Assembly: GCA_024699235.1 (NCBI GenBank)
Contig: JAILPY010000114.1
Span: forward strand, 1-49,870
Reading direction: 5' to 3'
DNA from: Treponema sp.
Lineage (GTDB): Bacteria; Spirochaetota; Spirochaetia; Treponematales; Treponemataceae
DNA length: 49,870 nt
Shown here piece after piece: positions 24,546-33,924 of this stretch (position 1 is its first letter; each line of letters opens with the position of its first letter). The translations under genes were made by a program, and so were the position numbers. The notes under the pieces are model-generated. The model saw only the letters and a program-made list of their open reading frames with translations. It was not told where the DNA came from and searched no databases.

Positions 24546-25361
24546 TTATGCCTTTGCAAGATTAAAGTCTTTTGGTACAAAGAGCGTTCCTGACTGACTT
24601 CCGTCTACAAGAGATGACAGGGGGTTTTTATTGCGGCTGTTTGCCAGAACAAGAGGAATGCCGGAGGCCGTTGTTTTTTCTGCAGCCTGAATCTTTGTAC
24701 GTATGCCGCCCGTTCCAAAGCTATTAGTATTGCCAAGCGTTATTTTTTTCAACAGTTCAGGTATGTCTGTTACTGTCTCTACCAGCTTTGCATCTGAATT
24801 TGTCTTTGGATTATCTGTATATACACCGTCTATATCGCTGAACAGAATAAGCAGGTCTGCACTCCAGAGTATTGCTGTTAAAGCGGAAAGGTTGTCATTA
24901 TCTCCAATGCTGTTTTCTTCAAATGAAACTGAGTCATTTTCGTTAATTATAGGAACAACGCCTTCATCTACAAGCGTGAACAGGGTGTTGCGCATGTTGA
25001 GCGTATGATGATAGTCTTCAAAGTCTTCTTTTATGAACAAAAGCTGGGCCACATGAAGACTTTCCTGCTGAAAGGCAGCCCTCCACTTGTCCATAAGCTC
25101 TACCTGACCTATTGCACACAGTGCCTGGCGGTAATGCATGTCTTTTTTATGAGCCCATCCATTAATGCTTGAAAGCCCTGCAACCTGTGCACCGGAAGAT
25201 ACAATGATTACCTGCTTGCCCATTGCAATAAGCCGAGAACATTCTTCCGCTATTTGATTCATAAAATCAAGGTTAATTGTACCGTCTGCTTTTGCAAGGG
25301 AATTGCTTCCAAACTTTATTACTATTTTTTTTGCATTCTGTATTGTATCGCGTACTGTCAT
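24546..25361 (-). CDS. proB: Glutamate 5-kinase lacking the PUA domain
   Basis: The 271-residue enzyme phosphorylates glutamate in the first step of proline synthesis. Visible motifs are VIKFGSNSLAK at the start, IIVSSGAQVAG, the substrate loop INENDSVS, the ATP/metal region FSDIDGVYTDNP, and GTGGIRTKIQAA. The protein ends soon after the kinase fold, without the C-terminal PUA domain present in the E. coli enzyme (367 residues); such short forms occur in other bacteria. The ATG overlaps the proA stop by 4 nt, so the pair is translationally coupled. Confidence 0.93.
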   Translation of the reverse strand: MTVRDTIQNAKKIVIKFGSNSLAKADGTINLDFMNQIAEECSRLIAMGKQVIIVSSGAQVAGLSSINGWAHKKDMHYRQALCAIGQVELMDKWRAAFQQESLHVAQLLFIKEDFEDYHHTLNMRNTLFTLVDEGVVPIINENDSVSFEENSIGDNDNLSALTAILWSADLLILFSDIDGVYTDNPKTNSDAKLVETVTDIPELLKKITLGNTNSFGTGGIRTKIQAAEKTTASGIPLVLANSRNKNPLSSLVDGSQSGTLFVPKDFNLAKA

Positions 25362-26608
25362 CGTATCTGTCCGTCACCATCTATTAAGAACTTTGTCGTT
25401 GTAAGGGCCTTGATGCCCATAGGTCCGCGTGCATGGAGTTTCTGAGTGCTTATCCCAAGCTCTGCACCGAATCCAAATTCTCCGCCGTCAGTAAAGCGAG
25501 TGCTTGCATTTACATAAACGCAGGCTGCATCTATCCTATTCTGGAAAGAACGGGCATTTGCCCTGTTGTTTGTCACTATGCACTCACTGTGCTTTGTATT
25601 GTGGCTGTTAATAAAGTCAATTGCAGCATCTACAGAATCTATTGTCTTTACGGCAAGAATAAAATCAAGGAATTCAAAGCCAAAGTCTTCATCCCTTGCC
25701 TTAACGGCATTAAAGCCAGAAAGAACTGCATAACTGTCTTCATCAGCACGCAGCTGTACCTTGCCGTCAAGCCTTTTTGCCAGAGCAGGAAGGAAGGAAC
25801 TGAGCATATTTTTATGAACTAAGAGGGTTTCTATTGCGTTACAGGCACCTGGGCGCTGCATTTTTGCGTTTGCAGCAATTTCACATGCCATGTCTATATC
25901 TGCACCATCGTCTACGTACAGATGGCAGACACCTGCTCCTGTCTGGATTACCGGTATTTTGGCATTTTCTACGACTGTATTTATAAGGCGGGAAGAACCG
26001 CGCGGCAGCACAACATCGATTTTGCCAACTGCTCCAAGAATCTGGCTAACGTCCTCATGGTCAACGCTTTCGCAAAGATAAATTGCATCGGCAACTCCGT
26101 CTTTTCCTGCATCAGAAAGGCCTTCCTTTATGGCCTGTGCAAGCGCCTTATTAGATGCAAGTGCAGAAGAAGAACCGCGCAGAAGAATAGCGTTTCCGCT
26201 TTTATATGCAAGCGAAAAGGCATCTACCGTAACATTTGGCCTTGATTCATAAATGATGGCTACGACGCCAAGAGGAACCCTGACCTGACGGATCTGCATT
26301 CCTTTAGGGGCTTTCCAACCTGCAATTTCTTCTCCAATTGGATCCCCCTGGTTAATGATTATGTCAATGCTGTCTAAAATGCTTTTGAACTTTTTTTCAT
26401 CAAGGGAAAGCCTTTCTACCAGGGCTTCTGTCATTCCCCTGGCACGTGCATCTTCAACATCCTTTCTGTTTGCAGAAAGAATGTCTTCCTTATGCCTGGC
26501 AATAGAAGCAGCCACACAGGCAAGCGCATGATTTTTCTGTGCAGCAGTATGAAGTGCAAGAGCTCCAGCACCTGCACGTAAACCGGAACTAATTGCATCA
26601 ATATCCAT
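25358..26608 (-). CDS. proA: Gamma-glutamyl phosphate reductase
   Basis: The 416-residue aldehyde-dehydrogenase-fold enzyme reduces glutamyl 5-phosphate to glutamate semialdehyde with NADPH. The family shows in VPLGVVAIIYESRPNVTVDA, in the catalytic-Cys segment RPGACNAIETLLVH, and in the C-terminal FGFGAELGISTQKLHARGPMG. Length is normal. It lies between an unknown conserved gene (9 nt away) and proB (overlapping) in one operon; GAGG precedes its ATG. Confidence 0.95.
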   Translation of the reverse strand: MDIDAISSGLRAGAGALALHTAAQKNHALACVAASIARHKEDILSANRKDVEDARARGMTEALVERLSLDEKKFKSILDSIDIIINQGDPIGEEIAGWKAPKGMQIRQVRVPLGVVAIIYESRPNVTVDAFSLAYKSGNAILLRGSSSALASNKALAQAIKEGLSDAGKDGVADAIYLCESVDHEDVSQILGAVGKIDVVLPRGSSRLINTVVENAKIPVIQTGAGVCHLYVDDGADIDMACEIAANAKMQRPGACNAIETLLVHKNMLSSFLPALAKRLDGKVQLRADEDSYAVLSGFNAVKARDEDFGFEFLDFILAVKTIDSVDAAIDFINSHNTKHSECIVTNNRANARSFQNRIDAACVYVNASTRFTDGGEFGFGAELGISTQKLHARGPMGIKALTTTKFLIDGDGQIR

Positions 26609-26617
26609 AAATAGCCT

Positions 26618-27157
26618 CTAGTAATTTGCCAGAAAGTACATTCCAAGAAGGGTTGCTGCACGCATCTTAAATTCAGACCAGTCAGAAGTGCGAGGCAGAT
26701 TCTTCATATACCACCAGAAGACACCGAATTCTGGATCTATGCGCAGAGCATATTCATTAAAGCCTTTTGTCTTGGTCTGTGCACCAAACATAAGGTATAC
26801 AACGTCATCAACAATGCTGAAAAACAAAGGATATGCTTCTTTATATGATTTTTTATTTAGGTATTCAGAAAATTCATCCAGATGATACAGAACTTGAGCC
26901 TTCAACTCTTCATCCGACTTTTCAACCCATGTCTTTTGAATCAGAAGAACTAAATTTTTATGGAAACTGTAATTAAGCTTTTCTTCTCCATCTGTAGAAA
27001 CATCAACAATTTTTTTAAACGCATCACCAACATTAAATGCACTGGAAATTACTATTGCAGCAGAAGAAATTTCTTCATCTGCACTTGCAGAAAGCAATGT
27101 GCCCAATGCCTTTACGGCAGATCTGTCAACAAACTCTTCAATCTGATCATCATTCAT
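26618..27157 (-). CDS. Conserved protein of unknown function, first gene of the proAB operon
   Basis: The 179-residue protein is soluble and mostly helical by composition, acidic, with no signal peptide, membrane segment or motif I can name. The C-terminal part is rich in aromatic residues (EFGVFWWYMKNL, then MRAATLLGMYFLANY). It starts at an ATG without ribosome-binding site, 9 nt after a -10 box, and ends 9 nt before proA. Coupling to proAB suggests a role linked to proline synthesis or its expression, but nothing in the sequence proves it. Confidence 0.7.
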   Translation of the reverse strand: MNDDQIEEFVDRSAVKALGTLLSASADEEISSAAIVISSAFNVGDAFKKIVDVSTDGEEKLNYSFHKNLVLLIQKTWVEKSDEELKAQVLYHLDEFSEYLNKKSYKEAYPLFFSIVDDVVYLMFGAQTKTKGFNEYALRIDPEFGVFWWYMKNLPRTSDWSEFKMRAATLLGMYFLANY

Positions 27158-27166
27158 ATCAGTGTT

Positions 27167-27195
27167 ATTCTAGAGTTTTTTGACATTTATTTCAA
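27167..27195 (-). promoter_or_regulatory. Predicted promoter of the unknown-proA-proB operon (leaderless)
   Basis: Minus-strand TTGAAA (27195-27190) and TAGAAT (27172-27167) at 17 nt, with the ATG at 27157 nine nt downstream. The -35 and part of the spacer lie close to the end of nrdG. Confidence 0.6.
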
Positions 27196-27201
27196 GCAGT
27201 C

Positions 27202-27696
27202 CTAATTTTTCAGACCTTTCAGATGCAGGATTCGCTGGTTGCTTGAACCGCGGAAAGAAAGGCTAATGTCTTTTAATTCTTCTATGAAGGGACCGTCTAT
27301 AAGGACGTCAATATATGAAAGCATTTCATCAGTACAGTAAATATGCTTTCTGCCGCCAGGCTGCAAGTCTTTGTCATATACATAGCCTGTATAGCACCAT
27401 ATATTTTTATCAGGGAATTTTTCACGTATGCGCCGTAAAAATGGAGTAAGGACTATCTGATTTTCTTCTTCAAAAGGCTCTCCGCCAAGAACAGTAAGCC
27501 CGCTGATAAAATCTGGCTCTAAGGCCTCAACAATTTCATCCTCTGTCTGCCAGGTAAATTCTTCACCGTAGCAGAAGTCCCATGTCTCAGGCTGAAAGCA
27601 TCCTTTGCAGCGATTTCTGCAGCCTGAGACAAAGAGAGAAACGCGGACGCCTTCGCCGTCTGCTACGTCAAATTTCTTTATTGCGCCATATCTCAT
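27202..27696 (-). CDS. nrdG: Anaerobic ribonucleotide reductase-activating protein (radical SAM)
   Basis: The 164-residue protein is the activase that places the glycyl radical on NrdD. It has the radical-SAM cluster motif C26-x3-C30-x2-C33 in SGCRNRCKGCFQPETW and the SAM-binding TVLGGEPFEEEN. The frame is open further upstream, but the first Met of the family-typical start (MRYGAIKKFDVADGEGVRVS) is at 27696. There the ATG overlaps the nrdD TAA by one base (TAATG), so I use that start. It needs SAM and a reductant. Confidence 0.93.
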   Translation of the reverse strand: MRYGAIKKFDVADGEGVRVSLFVSGCRNRCKGCFQPETWDFCYGEEFTWQTEDEIVEALEPDFISGLTVLGGEPFEEENQIVLTPFLRRIREKFPDKNIWCYTGYVYDKDLQPGGRKHIYCTDEMLSYIDVLIDGPFIEELKDISLSFRGSSNQRILHLKGLKN

Positions 27697-29861
27697 TACA
27701 GATGCAAGACCCTTTCCTGAATTTCCTGAGTGCGTCCCTGATTCCAGTACTGGGTTCCTATATATCCGCAAGTACGGCGGGCAACATTCATTGTAGCCTG
27801 GTCACGGTTCTTGCAGTTAGGACACTCCCACACAAGCTTTTCGTCACTGTCTTTTACAATCTGTATCTCGCCAGTGTAGCCGCACTTCTGGCAGTAATCG
27901 CTCTTTGTGTTAAGCTCTGCATACATAATGTTATTATAAATATGCTTAAGAAGAGCCATCACTGCAGGAATATTCTGTTCCATATTAGGCACTTCTACAT
28001 AGCTTACAGCGCCACCTGGTGAAAGCTCCTGGAATTCAGATTCGAATGTCAGCTTTGTAAAGGCATCAATAGGTTCTGTAACATGAACATGATAGCTGTT
28101 CGTTATATAGTTTTTGTCTGTTACGCCAGGTATTATGCCAAAACGTTTCTTAAGGCACTTTGCAAATTTATAGGTTGTGCTTTCAAGAGGAGTGCCATAT
28201 ACAGAATAATCTATGCTTTCATTTGCCTTCCATTTTGCACAGGCATCATTCAATGCCTTCATTACCTTAAGGGCAAATGGCTTTCCTTCTTCATCAGTAT
28301 GAGACTTTCCTGTCATATAGCGGGTACATTCATACAGCCCTGCATATCCAAGGGAAATAGTCGAATACCCCTTGTAAAGAAGCCTGTCTATTTTTTCACC
28401 TTTCTTAAGGCGGGCAAGGGCGCCATTCTGCCACAGGATAGGAGCGGCATCAGACTTTGTACCTACAAGCCTGTCGTGCCTGATTCGAAGCGCACGGTGA
28501 CATAACTCAAGGCGCATGTCAAGGAGCGTCCAGAAGCGAAGCATATCGCCTCCAGAAGTACAGGCAACGTCAACGAGATTAATAGTTACTACGCCTTGAT
28601 TAAAGCGTCCGTAAAACTTAGGGCGGCCTGTGGCCGGGTCTTTATATACAGTCAAGAAAGACCGGCATCCCATGCAAGGGTAGCAGTTACCGTCTTTTAT
28701 CTCAAGCATTTTCTTTTCTGAGATGTAATCTGGAACCATACGCTTTGCCGTACATTTGGCTGCAAGTTCTGTCAGACCATAATACTTAGAGCCTGGTTCT
28801 ATATTATCTTTTTCAAGTACATAAATAAGCTTTGGGAATGCAGGGGTAATCCATACGCCAGATTCGTTTTTTACGCCCTGATAGCGCTGCTTCAAGACTT
28901 CTTCTATGATGAGGGCAAGGTCATGCTTTTCCTGTTCGCTACGGGCTTCATTAAGATACATAAATACTGTTACGAAAGGAGCCTGGCCATTAGTAGTCAT
29001 AAGAGTTATGACCTGATACTGGATAGTCTGAACGCCACGCTTAATTTCATCGCGAAGACGCTGGTTTACCATAAAATCAAACTGGCTGTCATCTACTGTA
29101 AGATGCGTAGCCTCTATCATTTCCTGAACTTCTTTGCGTATTTTCTGGCGACTAACGTCTACAAAAGGTGCAAGATGAGCTAAAGAAATGCTCTGTCCGC
29201 CGTACTGGCAGCTGGCAACCTGAGCAATAATCTGAGTAGCAATATTACAGGCAGTAGAAAAAGAATGTGGCCTGTCGATTTTAGTGCCGCTTATAACGGT
29301 TCCATTCTGAAGCATGTCGTCAAGGTTAACCAAGTCACAGTTATGCATGTGCTGGGCAAAATAATCTGCATCGTGAAAGTGAATGATTCCTTCTTCGTGA
29401 GCTTTCTGAATGTCTGGATCAAGAAGGAAGCGGCGGGTAATATCCTTGCTGACTTCACCAGCCATATAGTCACGCTGAACAGAAACGACAGTAGGATTCT
29501 TGTTTGAATTTTCCTGCTTTACTTCTTCATTATTTTCTTCAAGAAGGCTCATTATCTGCTGGTCTGTAGTATTTTCCTTACGCATAAGCTGATGCCTGTA
29601 ACGGTAAGTGATGTACAGCTTTGCAACTTCATAGGCCTTGTGTTCCATAATGCCATTTTCAACAAGATCCTGAATGTCTTCTACGTTTAGAGCATGACCT
29701 TCTTTATGGCATTGAATTTCAATATCGCAGGCAATTGAATTAATGTCCTGCTCAGACAGACGCTTTGATTCTTCTACCTGAGCATTAGCCTTTTCAATAG
29801 CCTTAATTATTTTTTCTTGATTAAACAGTACTTCCGCGCCACTACGTTTTATAATCTTCAT
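27696..29861 (-). CDS. nrdD: Anaerobic (class III) ribonucleoside-triphosphate reductase
   Basis: The roughly 721-residue enzyme makes dNTPs without oxygen. Residues 1-95 form an ATP-cone allosteric domain (KIIKRSGAEVLFNQEKI). The large catalytic barrel follows, with GGQSISLAHLAPFVDVSRQ. The C-terminal zinc site is CQKCGYTG...CPNC, and the glycyl-radical loop RRTCGYIGTQYWNQGR has its Gly near residue 699. The start is taken at the ATG 29861 with AGAGGG 6-7 nt upstream; a TTG one codon earlier is possible. The product implies an anaerobic lifestyle. Two NrdR-like boxes lie upstream. Confidence 0.96.
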   Translation of the reverse strand: MKIIKRSGAEVLFNQEKIIKAIEKANAQVEESKRLSEQDINSIACDIEIQCHKEGHALNVEDIQDLVENGIMEHKAYEVAKLYITYRYRHQLMRKENTTDQQIMSLLEENNEEVKQENSNKNPTVVSVQRDYMAGEVSKDITRRFLLDPDIQKAHEEGIIHFHDADYFAQHMHNCDLVNLDDMLQNGTVISGTKIDRPHSFSTACNIATQIIAQVASCQYGGQSISLAHLAPFVDVSRQKIRKEVQEMIEATHLTVDDSQFDFMVNQRLRDEIKRGVQTIQYQVITLMTTNGQAPFVTVFMYLNEARSEQEKHDLALIIEEVLKQRYQGVKNESGVWITPAFPKLIYVLEKDNIEPGSKYYGLTELAAKCTAKRMVPDYISEKKMLEIKDGNCYPCMGCRSFLTVYKDPATGRPKFYGRFNQGVVTINLVDVACTSGGDMLRFWTLLDMRLELCHRALRIRHDRLVGTKSDAAPILWQNGALARLKKGEKIDRLLYKGYSTISLGYAGLYECTRYMTGKSHTDEEGKPFALKVMKALNDACAKWKANESIDYSVYGTPLESTTYKFAKCLKKRFGIIPGVTDKNYITNSYHVHVTEPIDAFTKLTFESEFQELSPGGAVSYVEVPNMEQNIPAVMALLKHIYNNIMYAELNTKSDYCQKCGYTGEIQIVKDSDEKLVWECPNCKNRDQATMNVARRTCGYIGTQYWNQGRTQEIQERVLHL

Positions 29862-29880
29862 CAATACCCTCTAGTAAAAA

Positions 29881-29889
29881 TTATCCACA
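29881..29889. promoter_or_regulatory. Perfect DnaA-box match in the nrdD leader
   Basis: TTATCCACA, the consensus DnaA 9-mer, lies 20 bp upstream of the nrdD start. DnaA controls nrd genes in E. coli, but a single 9-mer can occur by chance in a window this size. Confidence 0.3.
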
Positions 29890-29932
29890 GCATAATTGTT
29901 TATAATAACTACACTTAGACAATTTATTCACT

Positions 29933-29980
29933 CCACCATATATAGGGGACTATCAATTATTAGTGTACTATCTATGGTGT
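29933..29980. promoter_or_regulatory. Pair of NrdR boxes upstream of nrdD-nrdG
   Basis: Two 16-bp sites at 29933-29948 (CCACCATATATAGGGG) and 29965-29980 (GTACTATCTATGGTGT) each fit most positions of the NrdR consensus ACAC-w-ATATAT-w-GTGT. They are 32 bp apart, three helical turns, the hallmark arrangement of NrdR operators upstream of ribonucleotide reductase genes. Confidence 0.65.
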
Positions 29981-30010
29981 TTTTAGTCAATATAAAAACA
30001 TGAATCAGAG

Positions 30011-30063
30011 CATAAAAAAAGGCGAAAGCCAGACTGCCGAACGGCAGGTAGTTTTCGCCTTTT
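30011..30063 (-). terminator. Intrinsic terminator of the chemoreceptor gene
   Basis: AAAAGGCGAAA (30017-30027) pairs with TTTTCGCCTTTT (30052-30063), enclosing an inner CTGCC/GGCAG hairpin at 30034-30047. Read on the minus strand the stem ends in a run of T. Confidence 0.85.
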
Positions 30064-30083
30064 ACACATACTTGCAGGAAGTT

Positions 30084-32159
30084 TTATACCTTAAACTGGT
30101 CTATCTGATTGCCAATCTTTGATATAGAGCCTTTTACTTCTTCCACCATGTTGCCAAGAGAATTTCCAGTATCGCCGATTTTACGGGTTCCGTCAGAAAC
30201 GCCATTCATATCTCTCATAATGTCATTGGTTGCCTGTCGCAGCTTAGTAACCTGCTCAATGGCAGCCTTGTTGTCTTCATCCATCTGACCAGAAGACTTA
30301 CGGACAAGAACCATGCTTTCATTCATTGACTGCAAAGACTCACGTATCTGATTTGAACCGGCATCCTGTTCTTCCATGGCAGCCTTAATCTGAGCAACAA
30401 GCTCGTCAGTTTCATCAATCTTGCCGGAAACAGTATCAAAGGCCTTGCTGGATTCGGTTGATGCAGAAACGACTTCTGAAATAGAATCCTTGATATTCTT
30501 AAGCTGGTCTCCGATTGTCTTTGATTGGGCAGAAGATGTTTCTGACAGCTTTCTAATTTCATCAGCAACGACAGCAAATCCCTTTCCGGCTTCTCCGGCA
30601 TGAGCAGCTTCTATGGCAGCATTCATGGCAAGAAGGTTTGTCTGTTCAGCAATGCTTGAAATAGCAAGGTTTGCTTCCTGAAGCATGTCTGACTGGGCTT
30701 CGATTTGCTTTATTTTTTCATTTACGGCAAATTGCTTCGTAATTCCGTTCTTAGCATTATCACGAAGGTCTTCAAAAGACGAAGCCATCTTATCAACGCT
30801 GCGGTTTACGCTGGCTATGTTACCGATCATCTCTTCAACAGCACTGGAAGCGTCTGTAACACCGTGGGACTGACTTTCAATCATGCTTCCCAGCGTTCCG
30901 ATTGCAGAAGAAACCTGGTTTACAGACTTTTCAGTTCCTGTAACAGATTCAACCTGATTTTCAATATGCAGCTGCATGGAATCAATGCTCTGTATGATAT
31001 GCTCAATAGAATTTTTGGTATCATCAGTTGTTTTATGAAGATTGTCACCGCTGGCAACAAGAGAGCCGTTAGAATCTTTAACAGTCTTCATTATTCCCTG
31101 AAGCTTTTCTATAAATCGGTTCATGCTGTCTACAAGTTCATCCATAACAGACAGGAAAGGAATGCTCTCAAGCTCTACGCGCCTTGTCAAGTCCGCATTG
31201 CCAGAAGAAAGGTCATCTACAGCCTTCTTTACTGTTCTGGCTGTATAAACCATATTTGTGCATAATACGACAGCAACAATGATTACTATTATTACAAGGC
31301 AGACGGCAAGAGGCGCTACAGAATTCTTTAAGGCAACCATAAAATTATAGTCTTTTGCAAAAATCAAGTGCCAGCTAACAAGAGAAAGGGGAGCTAAAAG
31401 GAACTCATGCCTTGCAGAATGAGCAGGAACAATTTTTGTAGGAAGAAGGTCAATTCCTGCAAGATCAGGAATTTCCGTCGTAATAGGAATATGGTCTGCA
31501 AGGATAGACTTATCTCGTGCACCCGTTATTTCAAGATAGTCGTTATAAATGTACATTGAAACGTCAGACGGCAGGCCGTCATACATAGAATTTATAAAGT
31601 CTGTCAAAGGAATTCCCGTGCCTGCTATTCCGACAGGCTTTCCTGAATTATCACGGATAACAGCATTAACCCAAAGGAATGTTGCCCCAAGGTCAGGATT
31701 ATAATTTATATTAAAATTGTACACATCAGTCTCGTACATCGTCATGTTGTACCAGTAGTTTTCTTCCTTATCGGGGTCAAGGATATACGTAGCCTTCATG
31801 TCCTGATAGAAAACATGGTCTTTGTCATTTACGAAAAATACTGACTTGGACAGGTATGAATTCATATAACTTCCGAAATCTTCAAAAGCATCGGCTTTAA
31901 GTTCTGGATTGTCAGGATTTTCCATATATTTAACAATGGAAGGATCTTGAATCATCTGCACAACCAAAGCCAACTGTGCATTAAGGCTTGATGTAAACTG
32001 CAGCGTCTTAAGCTCTGCACGGTGAGAAAGAGTCTCCTGAGCATCTGCCCTAAAACGAAGCCTTGTAGAAATTACAGTTACGACAATAACCATTACAGAA
32101 GCCACTAATGCTGCAATTAAAATTTTTGCCTTAAATTGAGCTCTGGACTGTCTTGCCAT
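30084..32159 (-). CDS. Methyl-accepting chemotaxis protein with extracytoplasmic dCache-type sensor
   Basis: The 691-residue chemoreceptor has a first membrane helix at about residues 12-32 and a sensor of about 245 residues outside the membrane. The sensor shows dCache features ([40 protein letters not shown]). A second helix follows at 281-303, then a HAMP-like linker with DLTRRVE and a long coiled-coil signalling domain with the tip [20 protein letters not shown]. dCache domains often bind amino acids or other small metabolites; the ligand is not known. AAGGAGG precedes the ATG. The tail is nearly the same as that of the receptor cut at base 1. Confidence 0.93.
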   Translation of the reverse strand: MARQSRAQFKAKILIAALVASVMVIVVTVISTRLRFRADAQETLSHRAELKTLQFTSSLNAQLALVVQMIQDPSIVKYMENPDNPELKADAFEDFGSYMNSYLSKSVFFVNDKDHVFYQDMKATYILDPDKEENYWYNMTMYETDVYNFNINYNPDLGATFLWVNAVIRDNSGKPVGIAGTGIPLTDFINSMYDGLPSDVSMYIYNDYLEITGARDKSILADHIPITTEIPDLAGIDLLPTKIVPAHSARHEFLLAPLSLVSWHLIFAKDYNFMVALKNSVAPLAVCLVIIVIIVAVVLCTNMVYTARTVKKAVDDLSSGNADLTRRVELESIPFLSVMDELVDSMNRFIEKLQGIMKTVKDSNGSLVASGDNLHKTTDDTKNSIEHIIQSIDSMQLHIENQVESVTGTEKSVNQVSSAIGTLGSMIESQSHGVTDASSAVEEMIGNIASVNRSVDKMASSFEDLRDNAKNGITKQFAVNEKIKQIEAQSDMLQEANLAISSIAEQTNLLAMNAAIEAAHAGEAGKGFAVVADEIRKLSETSSAQSKTIGDQLKNIKDSISEVVSASTESSKAFDTVSGKIDETDELVAQIKAAMEEQDAGSNQIRESLQSMNESMVLVRKSSGQMDEDNKAAIEQVTKLRQATNDIMRDMNGVSDGTRKIGDTGNSLGNMVEEVKGSISKIGNQIDQFKV

Positions 32160-32217
32160 GTAAAAACCTCCTTAAAAGAGAACCGCACAACAGAAATTTG
32201 TATGGCGGTAGAAATTT

Positions 32218-32246
32218 ATTTTAGCACGACTTTTTTTATATGACAA
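32218..32246 (-). promoter_or_regulatory. Predicted sigma70 promoter of the chemoreceptor gene
   Basis: Minus-strand TTGTCA (32246-32241) and TAAAAT (32223-32218) at 17 nt. A sigma28-type promoter was looked for and did not fit the required spacing. Confidence 0.5.
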
Positions 32247-32324
32247 CAAAATAATACTATATTAATAAGAAAGCATAATCATTTTTAAATATTTTCTTAA
32301 TAGATAAAAGGATGTCACCTCTAT

Positions 32325-32561
32325 TTAATCGGCTTCATCCATATAAAACAAAAGACGCTTAAGTTCATCTAATTCTTCGACATGATGAATAAAGTCTTCT
32401 TTTGCTGCATCAAGATCCCGCTGCAGGGCAGGCGACGGAAAGCATCCCGAATCAAGGAATTCGTATAAAAGCCTGTCATAGCGGCTGCGGACACGGGGAA
32501 TCTCAATATCTTCAAGCGCTCTTATACGACTTTCTATTTCAGATTCGTCCATGTCCTGCAT
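32325..32561 (-). CDS. Small acidic coiled-coil protein of unknown function, last gene of the liv operon
   Basis: The 78-residue protein is acidic and predicted helical, with two stretches of heptad-like leucines (ESRIRALEDIEIPRVRSRYDRLL and KEDFIHHVEELDELKRLL) around a short central SGCFPSPA turn. It starts 4 nt after the CBS/ACT gene stop, so it is probably expressed with it. I do not recognise a family; a protein-protein contact role is only a guess. A second Met three codons in is an alternative start. Confidence 0.6.
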   Translation of the reverse strand: MQDMDESEIESRIRALEDIEIPRVRSRYDRLLYEFLDSGCFPSPALQRDLDAAKEDFIHHVEELDELKRLLFYMDEAD

Positions 32562-32565
32562 GACA

Positions 32566-33210
32566 TTATACGTTCCTTATGTCTTCAAGCTTTAGATTGC
32601 TGTCGTGTATAATCTTTTCAAGGACAGGAAGCTCTATGTCAGTAACCCTCATTGTTACCTTTCGGCAATTTTCTTCCTCGACATCAGAAGTAACGAGAGA
32701 AACTATGTTAGACTTATTTTCAGCAAGGATTTTTGTGAAGTTTGCAAGGTCTCCCGGCCTGTCACTCATAACAAATGTAGCGCGGACTCCAGCATGACGG
32801 GTTCCGAACATGTTTACAAAAGAGCGGAACAAATCTTTTTCTGTAATAATGCCGACAACAAGTCCATTCCTAAGGACAGGCAGGCAGCTTACATCCATGT
32901 CGTCCATAAGGCGTGCAGCCTCTTCAACAGGCTCTGACTCAATTACCGTAATTACCTTTTTTACCATAGTCTTTTCTACGGTAAGCTTGCTGAGAAGATA
33001 GCTGAGCTCAAACATATCAAGTGTCGTAGCATCGCTAGGAGATGCCTTTATCAAATCACTGTCTGTTATTATGCCAACAAGCGCTCCATTTTTATCCAAA
33101 ACAGGAAGCTTTGTGACGTGCTTCTGAGTCATCAAGCCTTTAACTTCTGGAATTGAAACTCCTGTTGTAACCGTTACCGGATTTTTTGTCATAACATCTT
33201 TTACTAACAT
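32566..33210 (-). CDS. CBS-pair plus ACT-domain regulatory protein (AcuB-like)
   Basis: The 214-residue cytosolic protein has two CBS motifs (KDVMTKNPVTVTTGVSI with VGIITDSDL, and KVITVIESEPVEEAARLM with VGIITEKDL) followed by a C-terminal ACT domain (about 140-214, RPGDLANFTKILAENKSNIVSL). CBS pairs bind adenine nucleotides and ACT domains bind amino acids. It lies 3 nt after livF in the transporter operon, so it may sense branched-chain amino acids and energy state. AcuB proteins of this layout exist, but its action on the transporter is inference. Confidence 0.85.
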   Translation of the reverse strand: MLVKDVMTKNPVTVTTGVSIPEVKGLMTQKHVTKLPVLDKNGALVGIITDSDLIKASPSDATTLDMFELSYLLSKLTVEKTMVKKVITVIESEPVEEAARLMDDMDVSCLPVLRNGLVVGIITEKDLFRSFVNMFGTRHAGVRATFVMSDRPGDLANFTKILAENKSNIVSLVTSDVEEENCRKVTMRVTDIELPVLEKIIHDSNLKLEDIRNV

Positions 33211-33213
33211 AAA

Positions 33214-33924
33214 TCAGCCTCCTAAGTAAGCAGATTTTACTGCATTGTCATTGATTAAGTCCTTTGCAACTCCGCTTTTTGTAATGCTTCCAGTTTCAAG
33301 GACATACGCACGGTCTGCAATAGACAGAGCCTTATACGCATTCTGCTCAACCAAAAGAATAGTAGTTCCATTGGAATTTATCTTTTTTATAATATCAAAA
33401 ATTTCATCAACTAGTATAGGAGCTAATCCCATACTTGGTTCGTCAAGCAGCAAAAGCTCAGGCTTTGTCATTAGGCTTCGGGCCATGGCAAGCATCTGCT
33501 GTTCACCGCCACTGAGAGTTCCTGCAAACTGCCTTAGCCTTTCCTTTAGGCGAGGAAAAAGCTCAAAGACCCATTCAAGATCCTTTTTTATGCCATCGCT
33601 GTCTTTACGGGTATAATATCCCATTTCAAGGTTTTCCTTGACGCTCATGTTTGCAAAAACACGGCGGCCCTCAGGAACCTGAACCAGCTTAAGGCCTACA
33701 ATCCTGTCAGCAGGAAGCTTAGTTATATCCTGCCCTGAAAACATAATTGACCCACCGTCTTTTTTTATCAGATTACTAATAGAATGGAGAGTTGTAGTCT
33801 TGCCGGCTCCGTTAGAACCTATAAGGCTTATGATTTCCCCTTTTTCTACGGAAAAGGAAATTCCCTTTAAAGCTTTTATTGCACCATAAGAAACAGAGAG
33901 GTCCTTTACTTCAAGAATGCTCAT
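33214..33924 (-). CDS. livF: Branched-chain amino-acid ABC transporter, ATPase LivF
   Basis: The 236-residue ATPase has Walker A GSNGAGKTT, signature LSGGEQQMLAMARSL and Walker B LLLLDEPSMGLAP. The segment GRRVFANMSVKENLEMGYY is typical of LivF. It energises uptake together with LivG and the two permeases. It overlaps livG by 4 nt and is followed by the CBS/ACT gene. Confidence 0.95.
   Translation of the reverse strand: MSILEVKDLSVSYGAIKALKGISFSVEKGEIISLIGSNGAGKTTTLHSISNLIKKDGGSIMFSGQDITKLPADRIVGLKLVQVPEGRRVFANMSVKENLEMGYYTRKDSDGIKKDLEWVFELFPRLKERLRQFAGTLSGGEQQMLAMARSLMTKPELLLLDEPSMGLAPILVDEIFDIIKKINSNGTTILLVEQNAYKALSIADRAYVLETGSITKSGVAKDLINDNAVKSAYLGG

Noticed and set aside
32180..32260. 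Sigma28 (flagellar) promoter before the chemoreceptor gene
   Set aside because: A TAAA and a GCC element are present but two nucleotides too close; a sigma70 promoter with 17-nt spacing fits better.
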